From the NCBI RefSeq assembly GCF_000315055.1, contig NZ_BAER01000051.1, positions 1-63,716 on the forward strand: a stretch of DNA of 63,716 nt, read 5' to 3'. Of the stretch, positions 41,332-52,459 are shown piece by piece; within the stretch, counting starts at the first letter, position 1, and each line of letters starts with the position of its first letter. Made by a program: the position numbers and the translations under genes. Source of the DNA: Paraglaciecola polaris LMG 21857 (lineage in GTDB: Bacteria; Pseudomonadota; Gammaproteobacteria; Enterobacterales; Alteromonadaceae). The notes under the pieces were generated by a model that saw only the letters and a list, made by a program, of their open reading frames with translations, was not told the origin of the DNA and did not search any database.

Positions 41332-43635
41332 TTAAAATAATCCGCCAAGGTCGCGGTCGTTATTCTTTTTAATAAGAACACGATCAAGCTGCTGTTTTGT
41401 AATCGCGTCTACCAGTTGCACTTCTAACTCTTCATGGCCATCAAAGGTGTACTCTTTAGTAACGTGACCATTACTCTGCACGGTAATAACATCGCTCTTA
41501 TTCACTTGGGTTTTGTTAGCAAAGAACAACAACATCACTTTACGGTCAAGCGTGAACATATTTCCTTCACCAGATTCAGCCCGCAGTTTTAGCTGGTACA
41601 GCTCTCCAGTTACACTGACCAAGTCATGCTTGTTCGCAATGGTTACAGGCAGCTCTCCCATAACATCACTTTTTTGCTCCCAACAAAAATAAGGCGTCAC
41701 CAACTCCTGAGGTGCTAAACCGCCATGCGCAAAGCCATAAGTGCCAGGGGTTTTGAACGGGTTCATGCTGCGGGCGAAGTAAAGGTAGTTGTAATCTTTG
41801 TAGGCCTTTGCTACTTCAATAAACTGAGGTATTAAACTTTCTTGCTTGTCACTGGTCCAGATAAAGCGCTCGTCAATGTAGTTTTGCCCTGAAGGCTTAA
41901 CCACTATCTTATCGGCTTCACTTAGCAAGCCAGTCAACACGAAACCATGGTCGGTGATTAAATACACTTTTCCATAGCCGATATTGAGCAACTGATTAAT
42001 CTTTTCAGCAAAAAAATCGATAGATTCTGGGAAGTATTTCAGCGCCTTATGATTGAGCTTATCACCCATGTCATCAATATCTTTATAGGTACAAATTAGC
42101 ACCTGACCCGATAGTGGCTGATCACTTACCTCATCAAGACGAATGTAATCAATATCAATGTGTGAATTTTGGGCTGCAAGATACTTTTCTCGCTTATTTT
42201 GCACGGCATCAATCACACCATTTGCCATGTAAATATGGCTCATGTTGTTTTCAGTTTCGGATGGACAATCAGCTAAGATATGACGGCGAGTAAGTGTACT
42301 ATGGCTACCAAGTTGCTTAACCTTGATAGCAACCTGCTCTGCAATTTCATAGGCTACGCCATCGCCTACAATCACGGCTATTTTGCTGTTCTTTCCTGGG
42401 CGATCAATTTGGATATCACGGTCAATAATGGATTGTAAAATGCCAGTTTGATCTTCCCGGTACTGACTAAAATACTGGAACCACTTATCTAAAAACAGCG
42501 TAACGTACTCTTTGTAAAGCTCTTGGAAAGGCTCAAGGCTGTCACGTTGTTGCATAAATTCGGTGTACAAATTACGTATGGCAGTATCAAGCGGGCAGAA
42601 ATGTTTTTTGTAAAACTCAACACATTCAGCAAAGCTGCTTAAATAGGCCATATCCTTCGGATCAAAGTCGAGCAAAGTAATAATGTCGTTCCAAAACACA
42701 ATGCCCAGCGCTTGTGCCTGTTTGCTTTGATGGCGTTGTTTCAGCCTTGCAACTAGTTGTGCTGACTCTCCTTTAGTCAAAGATTTATTAGCCAGTTTAT
42801 TGCCTAATTCCTTTAACCAAGCTTCATCCACCTGCCTAAATGGGTGGTCGGGATTGATCTGCCAGATAGCACTGCTGTTAATAAACGCTGAATCCAACTT
42901 ATGTTTGGCGAGGTATGAGCCAAATGAATTGCGATAACTCACCGAATCAAGCCAGCTGTTGTAAACTGATAACAACGTTTTATCACAGTCATTATCCGCC
43001 AAGCCCTTTAACATCGCAGATACAACTTCAGACGCTAGGGTAGATGCAGGTTTATCGATATATTCTTGGCCTAGCAGCTCATTAACCTTGCGGTAAAAGG
43101 TTTCACGCAACTGTGCGTCGTATTTTTCAGTGACATAGTTTTCGGGATCATGAACAAAGGGCAGCAGTTCCTTGTCTAAATCAAAGATTTCAGAGGCCCC
43201 TTTGTGGCTTAAGTCCATCCAGTAGGTACGATCTTTACCCACACTCACTTTTGCAGCAGCGATCAACTCGTCTTTCGGCAAGTTAATATTTAAGTTTAAG
43301 GTCCGGTGAACCTTATCCTTGATGTAGTTCTGCAAATAACGAATTTCGATGCAACCATTGGTCTCACAGTACTCGCGTACGAAGGTTAAGTCTTCTTTGC
43401 TGAGTTGCGTATAGATAACGTACTTGTGCTCAGATTCAGGATGCTCTTGTAAGGCTTTTTCAATGCGATATTTCGCTTCCAGCTCATCCAGCTCGCCATT
43501 GGTGCGATACACATCACAATCACTTTTTAAGCTCTTTAATAGAAAATCCGCCTCGCCGCTTTCATCAATAAACACGGCCACAGGGTGCGGTTCCAGGATG
43601 CGCGCTAAATCCTCTTTAAACCAGGTATCAATCAT
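41332..43635 (-). CDS. pglZ: PglZ, alkaline-phosphatase-fold BREX protein
   Basis: This is a 767-residue PglZ-domain protein. The signature region reads AVIVGDGVAYEIAEQVAIKV (about residue 410) with metal-binding-type VYLITDHGFVLTGL further on. PglZ is a signature gene of all BREX types and is required for both methylation and phage blocking. Its start overlaps only slightly or not at all with pglX (43648), consistent with a single long operon. Confidence 0.94.
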   Translation of the reverse strand: MIDTWFKEDLARILEPHPVAVFIDESGEADFLLKSLKSDCDVYRTNGELDELEAKYRIEKALQEHPESEHKYVIYTQLSKEDLTFVREYCETNGCIEIRYLQNYIKDKVHRTLNLNINLPKDELIAAAKVSVGKDRTYWMDLSHKGASEIFDLDKELLPFVHDPENYVTEKYDAQLRETFYRKVNELLGQEYIDKPASTLASEVVSAMLKGLADNDCDKTLLSVYNSWLDSVSYRNSFGSYLAKHKLDSAFINSSAIWQINPDHPFRQVDEAWLKELGNKLANKSLTKGESAQLVARLKQRHQSKQAQALGIVFWNDIITLLDFDPKDMAYLSSFAECVEFYKKHFCPLDTAIRNLYTEFMQQRDSLEPFQELYKEYVTLFLDKWFQYFSQYREDQTGILQSIIDRDIQIDRPGKNSKIAVIVGDGVAYEIAEQVAIKVKQLGSHSTLTRRHILADCPSETENNMSHIYMANGVIDAVQNKREKYLAAQNSHIDIDYIRLDEVSDQPLSGQVLICTYKDIDDMGDKLNHKALKYFPESIDFFAEKINQLLNIGYGKVYLITDHGFVLTGLLSEADKIVVKPSGQNYIDERFIWTSDKQESLIPQFIEVAKAYKDYNYLYFARSMNPFKTPGTYGFAHGGLAPQELVTPYFCWEQKSDVMGELPVTIANKHDLVSVTGELYQLKLRAESGEGNMFTLDRKVMLLFFANKTQVNKSDVITVQSNGHVTKEYTFDGHEELEVQLVDAITKQQLDRVLIKKNNDRDLGGLF

Positions 43636-43647
43636 AGTCGGGCATCC

Positions 43648-46600
43648 TTACCAATCAGCGTTCAAGTATTTTTTTAGCTGGCCTGCATTCAATACGTCAT
43701 AAGCCAGTATTTTCTTTTTCTGTAAAGGCGCAATATTTTTGCCAACACCATCATCAAGAATCGGGTTGTAACCTTCAGCCAATAGTTCGTCGATTTTCTT
43801 TTTAAAGGCGTCGATTTCTTTCAATTGCTTAAAGATGCGCTCTTTCTCGTTTTGCGCTTCAGCGCTTTCATTGCCAGCAATATCACTCTGGCGGTTTTGC
43901 AAAGCGCGTTCACGGTTTTCGATATATACCGAGCGTAAGCGCAGCAAGTTATCGCGATTCCATTTGTAGATGATGATATAGCAATCGAAGCCTTGTTCAG
44001 GGCCGCTAGTTAAGTGCCAGATAAATGGGGTTTTAGGCAAATACATAAACAGATTTAAGTGATCTGACAGCTCTGCAAAGAAATTTTTGTTTAGATAGTC
44101 ATTGATTGGCCGCCCTAGCACAGATTCAAAGCTTGAGTATTGAGCAGTACTAAACCCTTTCTCGAGAAACTTCTCTTCGATTCGATCAAGAAGCACTTTC
44201 TCACCGGCATTAGGCACAAGAGGAATGATGCCATCTTCGTCTTCCATCAGGATTTCACGGATAATATCAGCCAAAAATTCCATGGCTAAAGTTTGCATAC
44301 GTTGCTTAGGGATGACTTTGCTTTGTTTAAACCAATACCAGACGTTGATAGGGTTGATTTGGTGACGAATGCAAAACTCTTCCAAATCATTGTTCTTCTG
44401 GTAAAGACCGGCAAAATGACTTTCAATAACTTCACGTTTTTCAGGAGAAAAATCAATGACAGGGAGTGAATGGATAAACTCGCTTGTAATTGTGACAGTG
44501 AAGTTTTCTAACTCATTAGTCTTCGATATGAATTCTTCTCTAGCTTTAGAACAAACAGGCAATCCCCCCACGCTATGACCTTGCTTAGCTAGAACCATCT
44601 TTTTGTCATTTTCAGTCAAATTGTATAATTTGAAAACTTCCTCATCGACCATAGCTTCCTGAACCAAGACCCTAGACAAGATTGCATTTTCATAATTTAG
44701 GAAGTCTTTAATGCTATTTCTTATTGTTCCTTGGAAAAACATATCGATAGGTGAATTTGAATAACGCATTTCAAGTAGTGAAAAACGCTCTAAATGTTGA
44801 TAGATTGAAATATTACTTTCACTTAAAGACTTAAGATATCCAATAGACTCACTCGTTGGCGGCGCAAGAGGAATTCTCTTTACATCATTTGGCTGTTTGT
44901 TAACAGTAGGATTAAGACAATCAGCCATATAAAAAGCTAGCTTCGAATTTAAAACGGATAGCGCATAAAAGACATCGAACTTCGGAAATACAGCTGAAGA
45001 CCCCATATCAAAAAGCACATTTTTTTCTAAAAAACGGAAACAAACGCCCTTTTGTCCACTTCCAGAATAATTAATGCCTTCACTGAAGGATATATTTTCT
45101 GGAGGAATGTTGTAACTATTTTGTTTCTTAATGTAACTGCAGTTATTATTCCAGTCTACGCATAACCAATTGTTTCCTTGCCACTTTTTAAATTTCCCTC
45201 CTTTAGTGTACAAAACCCATTTTTTGTCACCAATTCCATCATAAATATCTTTTCTATCAACTTCCCACCATAATCTTAAGGCTCCATTGTTATTTCCTGT
45301 TTTAACACCAGAAACAACATCAGCAACTTTATGAAGCGGAGATTTTGTGAATTTTTCTCTGAGATCTTCACTTATCCAATAGATAAATGGCAAACTTTCA
45401 ATTAATAGAAACTCACTTTGAAAAATCTTGAATACCTGACTATTCTCGACATCGCGAACAATATCTGATAAAGCGTTGGTGAAACTTTCTTTTTTGTGTT
45501 TTTCTTGAATTCTAGTATCCACATCAATAAATATCGATTTTTTATCATTTCTATTATTTTTACTAAGTACGTAGAAACAATTCGAGTCAAGTAGAACATC
45601 ACCACCAAACAAATTCACTCTATCCAAACCGTAGTCGACCAAGATCTCCAGATGCAAATTATTAATGATAAACTTACGTACGCCATCAAATGTCTTAATA
45701 AACATAAACGTATTCGGATGAACCATTGCAATATATCCATCACGACTGGTTAATTCGAAACACCGTTTCATAAAAGCACTGTAAAGATTTGTATGGAATT
45801 TGGATGTTTTTTTAAAATTTGTATCGACAAATACCCTTAAATCAGGCCCAAAGTCACCACTATCTGTATACGGCGGATTAGCAGTCGCCACATCATATTC
45901 AGTGGTTAACAGCTCTAAGAATGTAATCGCATCTCGCGTTTTGCCACTTAAGAAAGTATTGCGTTCTGTTCGGGCATACTGCTCTACCGCAGCAAATAAG
46001 TTTGCAAAGAAGTTTTCTGCAAATTCTTGGTGCTCGGCATAGTCTGCCGCTGCAAAAAGATCCCCTTCAACAATTTTCTTTTTTAACTTTTGCGTCGAAT
46101 CAAACGTTTCACCAAGGGCAAGCTCTTTAACCTGAGATAGCTGTTCTTTTAACTCTTTATCAATATGAATCAGCGAGCCAAACTTATAGGCTTGCATTAG
46201 ATCAGCCCATACTTTCTCTATAAACTCTCGTTGCTGAGCTGACACCAAATTGCCCTGTTCGAAGATGTGTTTTACTGCTTCATACTCAGGCAGATAGAAA
46301 TCGGACGATACCACTTTGAAATGCAACTCGCCGACTGTACGGCGCTTTTTCTTGGCTTTGATAAATAAGCCAAGCTGTGCTAATTGGATAGCGCGATCGT
46401 CTAAGTCTATGCCATGCAGGTTATTTTCAATGATGAGTTTAGGGATGTCTTTTTCATCATAGTCTGCGCCATAGTTTTCAATTTGATCCAAATAAAGCTC
46501 GTAATAAAAGTCAAAGGCATACAACAAAAAGTTGCCCGAGCCACAGGCCGGATCTATCGTGCGTACTTCATGTAAAGGCTTAGGTGTGCGCGTTTGCGTT

Positions 46601-47403
46601 GTTGGTGCATTGGCAATTTTATAGCGCTGTTTTATTTCGGAGTGCGGGTACATCTCCAGGTACATTTTACCCAGAGAGTTTTCGACCAAGAATTGTACCA
46701 CCCAACGCGGCGTATACACCTGTGATTGCAGTGATACCTTGTTATATTCGGTTTTATCACCGCTGTCTTTGTGGGCCTTTTTCTTGGCGTTATTGTAGCT
46801 TTCGTACATCCAACCGAGAACATCATCACTTTGCCAGATGGTCTCTTCTGATGATTCATTAGCTTGCGCGTCAGTATCAACCGTATTAAAAGCGTCAATA
46901 ATATCGTTTAAGCTTATGGCATCAGGTAAAAGCGCATAAGGGTAAGTTTTGCTATACAGCGGCAACGTTTGACCAAGTTCATCAAACGCTGATTTTAAAT
47001 AATCGCGAATACCTTCCAGCTCTTCATCACGCATGTGCGGATTCATTTCTAACCAAGCCTTATGGCCAAATGAACGATCACCATGCTCCTTCTGCTTTGT
47101 TAATATGGGCGGAAATAAGCTTGCTGCCTCCATCACCTTTATGGCGGCAAGGCGGTTGAATAACGTAAACGTTAATTCATCCAGTAGCTTTTCTCTGGCA
47201 CTGTCATAGCCACCGGTTTCACCAATATGATTATCCAGCATCACGGCGAAGCGCTCACGCTTAGCTTTAACTTCCTCTGGTAGTTTTTCTACCTGGATGG
47301 CGTCCATTTGCTTGGTCTTACTAAAACCCAGTCTAGCAAATTGCTTATCGAAGGCGGCTTCAATCAGCTCTCTTAAATGGTCTACGTGGTCAGCTAATTT
47401 CAT
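43648..47403 (-). CDS. pglX: PglX (BrxX), BREX adenine methyltransferase
   Basis: This 1251-residue N6-adenine methyltransferase marks self DNA. Motif I DPACGSGNFLLYA is near residue 285 and the catalytic NPPY motif (ATANPPYTDSGDFG) near 505. The specificity region follows (residues about 700-1000). Its codon use and AT content in the specificity part (roughly 44.5-45.6 kb) look more AT-rich than the rest, as expected where target recognition is swapped by recombination. Intact, with no frameshift seen. Confidence 0.95.
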   Translation of the reverse strand: MKLADHVDHLRELIEAAFDKQFARLGFSKTKQMDAIQVEKLPEEVKAKRERFAVMLDNHIGETGGYDSAREKLLDELTFTLFNRLAAIKVMEAASLFPPILTKQKEHGDRSFGHKAWLEMNPHMRDEELEGIRDYLKSAFDELGQTLPLYSKTYPYALLPDAISLNDIIDAFNTVDTDAQANESSEETIWQSDDVLGWMYESYNNAKKKAHKDSGDKTEYNKVSLQSQVYTPRWVVQFLVENSLGKMYLEMYPHSEIKQRYKIANAPTTQTRTPKPLHEVRTIDPACGSGNFLLYAFDFYYELYLDQIENYGADYDEKDIPKLIIENNLHGIDLDDRAIQLAQLGLFIKAKKKRRTVGELHFKVVSSDFYLPEYEAVKHIFEQGNLVSAQQREFIEKVWADLMQAYKFGSLIHIDKELKEQLSQVKELALGETFDSTQKLKKKIVEGDLFAAADYAEHQEFAENFFANLFAAVEQYARTERNTFLSGKTRDAITFLELLTTEYDVATANPPYTDSGDFGPDLRVFVDTNFKKTSKFHTNLYSAFMKRCFELTSRDGYIAMVHPNTFMFIKTFDGVRKFIINNLHLEILVDYGLDRVNLFGGDVLLDSNCFYVLSKNNRNDKKSIFIDVDTRIQEKHKKESFTNALSDIVRDVENSQVFKIFQSEFLLIESLPFIYWISEDLREKFTKSPLHKVADVVSGVKTGNNNGALRLWWEVDRKDIYDGIGDKKWVLYTKGGKFKKWQGNNWLCVDWNNNCSYIKKQNSYNIPPENISFSEGINYSGSGQKGVCFRFLEKNVLFDMGSSAVFPKFDVFYALSVLNSKLAFYMADCLNPTVNKQPNDVKRIPLAPPTSESIGYLKSLSESNISIYQHLERFSLLEMRYSNSPIDMFFQGTIRNSIKDFLNYENAILSRVLVQEAMVDEEVFKLYNLTENDKKMVLAKQGHSVGGLPVCSKAREEFISKTNELENFTVTITSEFIHSLPVIDFSPEKREVIESHFAGLYQKNNDLEEFCIRHQINPINVWYWFKQSKVIPKQRMQTLAMEFLADIIREILMEDEDGIIPLVPNAGEKVLLDRIEEKFLEKGFSTAQYSSFESVLGRPINDYLNKNFFAELSDHLNLFMYLPKTPFIWHLTSGPEQGFDCYIIIYKWNRDNLLRLRSVYIENRERALQNRQSDIAGNESAEAQNEKERIFKQLKEIDAFKKKIDELLAEGYNPILDDGVGKNIAPLQKKKILAYDVLNAGQLKKYLNADW

Positions 47404-47407
47404 GGGC

Positions 47408-50400
47408 TTACAGTCCTTCGCTATTAATATCTATAGTTAGTTCGATTTCTTCATCGGGCTTGGCCGCAGCAAGCGCCGTTAGCTGCGTAGTCAGCAAGGT
47501 TTTATACTCTTGCACTGTCATCACCTTACTAGAAACTTTAAAAGCAACTTTGCGGGGTTGTTTCGGTGCAGGTGATTGAACTGGAGTCGGGGCCGGTGCA
47601 GGCTCGCTACCATCGGGATCACGATTAGGTGTAGGCTGCGGTGTGGGTAAAGGCTCGGGCTGTGGCTCTTCTGTGATAAAACTACTTTGCACGATAAGCA
47701 GCTCGCTATCTTTTAGCGGTGCTTGAGCTGTGTAATTCAAAATGTCGGAGAGAGAAAAACCACTATTTGAGCAACTAATGCTGAACGCAAGTACTGGTTC
47801 ACCAACTACTCGTTTTTCTGCGTAGGCTTTTAAGGAATCAAGCTTTTGCTGATTTAGTCGGTTCGGCGCCGCAGGGTAATTCTTAAGTTCACGAAAAGCA
47901 GCCTCAATTTTACCGCTCAGGACCTTGTACTCGTGACTCATACCTATAGATGCTGTCTTAACTAACTTGTAATAAGCATCTTTTACAACTTGTACTTGTT
48001 GCTGGAGATTGACAAAGTTTTTCACCATATCCAGTTTGAATAAGCGCTCGAATTCTTCATAGGCTTCATCAATGTTATTGTCACTGCGATCAGCTTTTAT
48101 CAGCTCGCTTCGAACATCGTCAATAAAGCGCTTAAATTCTTTAACTTTAGGAAAGTTCTTTTTAATGAATTTCTGAGCTTTTAATATGGCTTGAACCGCA
48201 TCGCTGAACGTATCGCTGTTATTAAGTAGATACTCAACCTTTTCGATATAGTTACTCTCGGTAACTTTACCCGCGAAACCTTGCAAGTCTTGTTTTAAAC
48301 CTGCCACTTTGGGGAATAGTTCTTCAAAATCTTGAACAGTATCACTCAGGTTGGTAATAGCACTGATAAAATGTTCAGCCATCAAACGAATACTGTCAGC
48401 CAAGTCAAAATCGTTTGTATTCCAATCTACCTTTTTGCCGATATGGTCCTGTGTTTCGAGTTCCATCAGTAGTTGTACTGCCTGGTTCTTCTGCACAGCG
48501 GTTAGCGTTGCAGTAATCGATTTGAACGACGCAGATTTAAACTTGGTGGTATTCGTAAAGGCATCGTGAACCGCTTTTTGCTCATGAGAAAAATAGGTGT
48601 CGCCGTTAAACTTAACCGATAGTCGACCGGCACGGAATAGTACTGCAAGAGTCGTTACTAATGTTCCGTAGCTATAGCCCCATGGAGCACCTGACAAGTC
48701 AGCTTCTAGAGATTTACCATCCATATAGCGCGACTTTATCTTAGCGTTGATTTCTTCAACAATTTTAAGGTGATCGCCAGTAAAATTGCCGTGACCGTCG
48801 AAGAATGCAAAATCATTAGCGGTAAATAACTTATTCAGGCTTTCTTTATGTGTGCTGAAAATCTTCGAGACCAGGCTATCAGAAAGTTGACTTGATAAAC
48901 GCTTGGTGTAGATGTTTTTCACCATTTTTCGCTGGTTGTCGGCAATGGTTCCCTTAAATGTATCAACGTTCAACAGATGCTCGTCGAACATGTAGATCAG
49001 GGATGCATTGTGATATGCGTCTTGAATTAGCCCTCTTAAAGTTCGTTGCTTCTCTTCTCGTATAACTTCAAATTCACGAATAATTTGACGCTTATCGGCA
49101 TCTTTTTCATTCGAGTATTTTTCCTCCATGTAGGCGTAGCGCATAACTTCGCCTATCAATTTATCAATCTGGGAGAACTCTGAAGTATCTGGCACCAAGG
49201 TAATAAGCTCTTTCTGATACTGAGTATCAAGCTTCAGTTGTTCAATAAAATCCTGACGATCATCACTGATATTGAACAAGCTATAGGCTGTGATCTTTAA
49301 GTGTTTGCTTCCTACAGGTGCTAACTCATCGTCTTGGTCTGACAGCACGCTAAATTTGAATGCATCACTGCCATCATTGTAGGATGCAATTGCGTTAAAG
49401 GTTTTGTAGTCCTTCAAATACTTAATTAACTCACGCTTTTTGCTGAAAAGTTCGACATCAAAATCTTTCATTTCTTCGAGCATTTTGCCTTCAAGATCTG
49501 ATGTGATTTTGTAGTTGTTGTTTGATAGTAGTAGTACTTTAGCTTCAAGCAGTAACTTAAGCGCGTCTTCAATTGCTGGCTTTACTTCATAGTAAGACGT
49601 AATGTCAGTAATATAGCTTTTGGTTATATTTTCAACCGTTGGCGCAACTACTTCAGAGTCGGCTAATAGATGCATGGTTTTGAGCAGTTTCTCGCCGTCA
49701 ATGCTGCTGCCATTTTCCTTTAATATTTTTCGGCTCGTATCGTATTTGTTGACCAATCCAACTGGCGGCGCAGTTTGGGCTTCATCACATATAGCGAACC
49801 CTGGCGTAAAGCTATACAGCTCTTTGTCACGCATTTGCTTACGTAGCACATCAAATGTTGTGATAATCATGCCTCGAGCTGCAATTTGGGTAGCAACTAA
49901 AGCGTTTGAGCTAAACAAGAACTTTTGCAAAATATCGAATTGATATTTGTGGAAAGGATAATACACCGCAAAATCTTCAGCTGTTTCCGTTTTCGTAGGG
50001 AACGATGATTTTAGGTTGGTGGCGTCGCTGATTAGGCCTTCATTCTTTTGGTAATAAGCAACTAAATCTTGTTTTGCCTGTTCTGTTTTTTGAAGTAATC
50101 GACTACGAATGATAACGTCTACTTCTGTAGACTCAAGGTGAATCTTGGTTTTAAAACGATCGGTAACCTTGGTCAAACTACTGCGACTAACGTTAGCATT
50201 ATTAATCACGTCGTCGAGCTTTTCTTGGGCAATCGCTATGGTCCAAACTTTATTACTTATACTCGATAGCGATTCACTAATCCCTTCTAAATCTAAAAGG
50301 GTAAATTTCTTCTGGCTAATAGCTTCACTCGCCTCGTCGAAAACAAAGACTAGTGTTTCTTCTGCATTAAACTTAAGATATTTTTCCAGTTCCGTTTTAA

Positions 50401-51097
50401 ATTTACTGGCAGAAAAATCCTCTATCGAAGCACTGTAGACGCTTTTGGTATCTTCATAATCTGACTCGCTGTACCCCATTTCGGCAAAGACCTTTCGCAT
50501 AACTCTAGCGACATGCCGATTACTTTTCTTTAGCTCATCCCAATCCTTCGACTCTAGTTTTTGGACAATAGTTTTAAACTCGTCGTATTTACCATCTAGG
50601 AGCAGATCAAACTCCATATAACCGTAAATATCATCACGAAAACCAAGATTTTTAAGCAGATTAGCAAACAAGGTGAAAGCCAATCCACGTTCAGTATTTT
50701 GCTTAGCAACATCAAGGAACACTACGCGGCTGTTAATTGCGTCAAGATTACGTAGGGCGTTTTCAATAAGACCTGCATCACTTACACCTTTTAAGCGTGG
50801 TATAAAACGCTCACGTGCAGGAGTACCATTTATAATCTGGTTATCTATTATATAACCCAGCATCTTTCCGAAATATGACTTACCAGAGCCATAAAAACCT
50901 GATAACCAAACCCCTGTCTCTTTAATATTAGAGGTGAATTGGTTTGTAAATTCGTAGAGGTGCCGCCCAATACCTTCGGTTACGATGTATGACTCGATTT
51001 CGTGTTGAATTTCTGTCTCTGAACGGTCTTCAAGGTCAATAACGTTTTTAATATCTTCTTTAAGATCTAACGTTAGTATGTCATTTATGATTGTCAT
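47408..51097 (-). CDS. brxC: BrxC, large BREX ATPase
   Basis: This 1229-residue P-loop protein starts MTIINDILTLDLKEDIKNVI. Walker A WLSGFYGSGKSYFGK lies at about 64-78. A Pro-rich spacer (TEEPQPEPLPTPQPTPNRDP) precedes the C-terminal segment. BrxC is needed for BREX activity and probably acts as a remodelling ATPase with BrxB and PglZ. It follows brxB by 12 bases and precedes pglX by 4. Confidence 0.94.
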   Translation of the reverse strand: MTIINDILTLDLKEDIKNVIDLEDRSETEIQHEIESYIVTEGIGRHLYEFTNQFTSNIKETGVWLSGFYGSGKSYFGKMLGYIIDNQIINGTPARERFIPRLKGVSDAGLIENALRNLDAINSRVVFLDVAKQNTERGLAFTLFANLLKNLGFRDDIYGYMEFDLLLDGKYDEFKTIVQKLESKDWDELKKSNRHVARVMRKVFAEMGYSESDYEDTKSVYSASIEDFSASKFKTELEKYLKFNAEETLVFVFDEASEAISQKKFTLLDLEGISESLSSISNKVWTIAIAQEKLDDVINNANVSRSSLTKVTDRFKTKIHLESTEVDVIIRSRLLQKTEQAKQDLVAYYQKNEGLISDATNLKSSFPTKTETAEDFAVYYPFHKYQFDILQKFLFSSNALVATQIAARGMIITTFDVLRKQMRDKELYSFTPGFAICDEAQTAPPVGLVNKYDTSRKILKENGSSIDGEKLLKTMHLLADSEVVAPTVENITKSYITDITSYYEVKPAIEDALKLLLEAKVLLLSNNNYKITSDLEGKMLEEMKDFDVELFSKKRELIKYLKDYKTFNAIASYNDGSDAFKFSVLSDQDDELAPVGSKHLKITAYSLFNISDDRQDFIEQLKLDTQYQKELITLVPDTSEFSQIDKLIGEVMRYAYMEEKYSNEKDADKRQIIREFEVIREEKQRTLRGLIQDAYHNASLIYMFDEHLLNVDTFKGTIADNQRKMVKNIYTKRLSSQLSDSLVSKIFSTHKESLNKLFTANDFAFFDGHGNFTGDHLKIVEEINAKIKSRYMDGKSLEADLSGAPWGYSYGTLVTTLAVLFRAGRLSVKFNGDTYFSHEQKAVHDAFTNTTKFKSASFKSITATLTAVQKNQAVQLLMELETQDHIGKKVDWNTNDFDLADSIRLMAEHFISAITNLSDTVQDFEELFPKVAGLKQDLQGFAGKVTESNYIEKVEYLLNNSDTFSDAVQAILKAQKFIKKNFPKVKEFKRFIDDVRSELIKADRSDNNIDEAYEEFERLFKLDMVKNFVNLQQQVQVVKDAYYKLVKTASIGMSHEYKVLSGKIEAAFRELKNYPAAPNRLNQQKLDSLKAYAEKRVVGEPVLAFSISCSNSGFSLSDILNYTAQAPLKDSELLIVQSSFITEEPQPEPLPTPQPTPNRDPDGSEPAPAPTPVQSPAPKQPRKVAFKVSSKVMTVQEYKTLLTTQLTALAAAKPDEEIELTIDINSEGL

Positions 51098-51109
51098 TTA
51101 AATTAGTCC

Positions 51110-51658
51110 CTATTTCACTAACGTACAGCGATACTTTGATGCTGGTCTAAAATTCAAGAATAAAATGTTGTCTTCTGATATTTTCGATGGATAGAAAATG
51201 ACAAGTGGATGCTTTAGCTGCATAACATCTTTGTGCTCCATTATGTTCACATTCTCTATACCCGTGCCATACAAGCAACCACTTCGAATAAGAAATGGAA
51301 TCTTATCCTTTTCACAAGCCTGTTTAATGGCTGAAATAATCATGTCAAAAAGGTCTTGTTCTGGATCGTCAGATTTGAAAACAACATGTGGAGTGTTAAT
51401 GAAATCTCTGTAGTACTCGGAGAAAGCATCCCAGCCATCGGAATCTATAAATCTGACAAGTAATTGACTGATATCTATGAATTCCGCTTTCTCTTCATAA
51501 ATATCTCTCGCTTTGTCAATGTATAAATTTTCCTCACCTGGACAATAGGAAAACAATATACTGTTACCACCATTGGCTTGCCGACGAAGCTGATCTTGGT
51601 TTTCAATATTAAAGTCTAGGTCAGCAAACTTTTGTTTGTGATCAGCTATAAAGGGCAT
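51110..51658 (-). CDS. brxB: BrxB (DUF1788)
   Basis: This 182-residue protein is a DUF1788 member by length, order and the C-terminal LKHPLVIFYPSKISEDNILF segment. The start overlaps the end of brxA by 17 bases. BrxB is essential in type I BREX and bridges BrxC and PglZ; that is from published work on the family, not from this sequence. Confidence 0.88.
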   Translation of the reverse strand: MPFIADHKQKFADLDFNIENQDQLRRQANGGNSILFSYCPGEENLYIDKARDIYEEKAEFIDISQLLVRFIDSDGWDAFSEYYRDFINTPHVVFKSDDPEQDLFDMIISAIKQACEKDKIPFLIRSGCLYGTGIENVNIMEHKDVMQLKHPLVIFYPSKISEDNILFLNFRPASKYRCTLVK

Positions 51659-52442
51659 CGCATATATCCTTATAGGTATGAGTTAATTCGACATTGAGCG
51701 CTACACCATTGAAACTCATGTCAAAGAAGCCTTTCATTGAAAGCTTTTTGAATCGGTCTTGAATATCTTCTTTGGCTATAAAACTTGCAGGGAGCAATTC
51801 ATGCTCAAAAATGCTTTTTATCTCAGGTGAGAATAAATTAGAGAAATATACGAAAAGCACTAATGCCTCAGGTGTTGGGCGAATATGATTGAAAGACTTC
51901 ACCCGCCCTACCGTGACAAAGTCAAACTTGGTCATTAAACTGAGGTACTTTGTAGCAACTCTATATAAAGTATCTTCTGACCATTGCGGAAAATCAGGAC
52001 CCTCTGAAGACATTTTATCTTTTAGAAAGGCAATGATGTCGTCCTGTGAAATCTGTGCTCTTCCTGTGAAATACACTTTACTGAACACTTGTGTTGTGAC
52101 TTCTCTGAACAACCGATTATTTAGACATAGGTGCCATAAAAAGCAAAACTTCTTATCTATTAAAGGCGCATCTGAAAGATAAATTTTTTTAATTAAAAGC
52201 TCATGATCTTGATTTATAAACTTTAGAATCGCCTTATTAATCGCCCAACTTACTTTATTGCGAGTTTTTGAAGTTCTAATGTCAAACTCATTTTCATCAG
52301 TTATCTTCGAGTCAGTCAAATTAGGCTCACAAAAATAGGCGCTAATTATATTGAAAACAAGCGTATAGTCTTTCAGGCCCGCAATATCTTTAATTGCAGT
52401 GTTATAATCTTGCACACTCATTTTCTCTATTAAATCTTTCAT
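51642..52442 (-). CDS. brxA: BrxA (DUF1819)
   Basis: This 266-residue protein is a DUF1819 member, with MKDLIEKMSVQDYNTAIKDI at the start and LSLMTKFDFVTVGRVKSFNH in the middle. BrxA is a small DNA-binding, NusB-like protein in other type I BREX systems. It follows brxR by 17 bases, so the regulator and system share a transcript. Confidence 0.88.
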   Translation of the reverse strand: MKDLIEKMSVQDYNTAIKDIAGLKDYTLVFNIISAYFCEPNLTDSKITDENEFDIRTSKTRNKVSWAINKAILKFINQDHELLIKKIYLSDAPLIDKKFCFLWHLCLNNRLFREVTTQVFSKVYFTGRAQISQDDIIAFLKDKMSSEGPDFPQWSEDTLYRVATKYLSLMTKFDFVTVGRVKSFNHIRPTPEALVLFVYFSNLFSPEIKSIFEHELLPASFIAKEDIQDRFKKLSMKGFFDMSFNGVALNVELTHTYKDICDALYS

Positions 52443-52459
52443 TTGTAATATCTTATTTA

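Noticed and set aside
44500-45600. Frameshift in pglX suggested by its AT-rich segment
   Set aside because: The reading frame stays open through the whole region; the AT shift fits a variable target-recognition domain.
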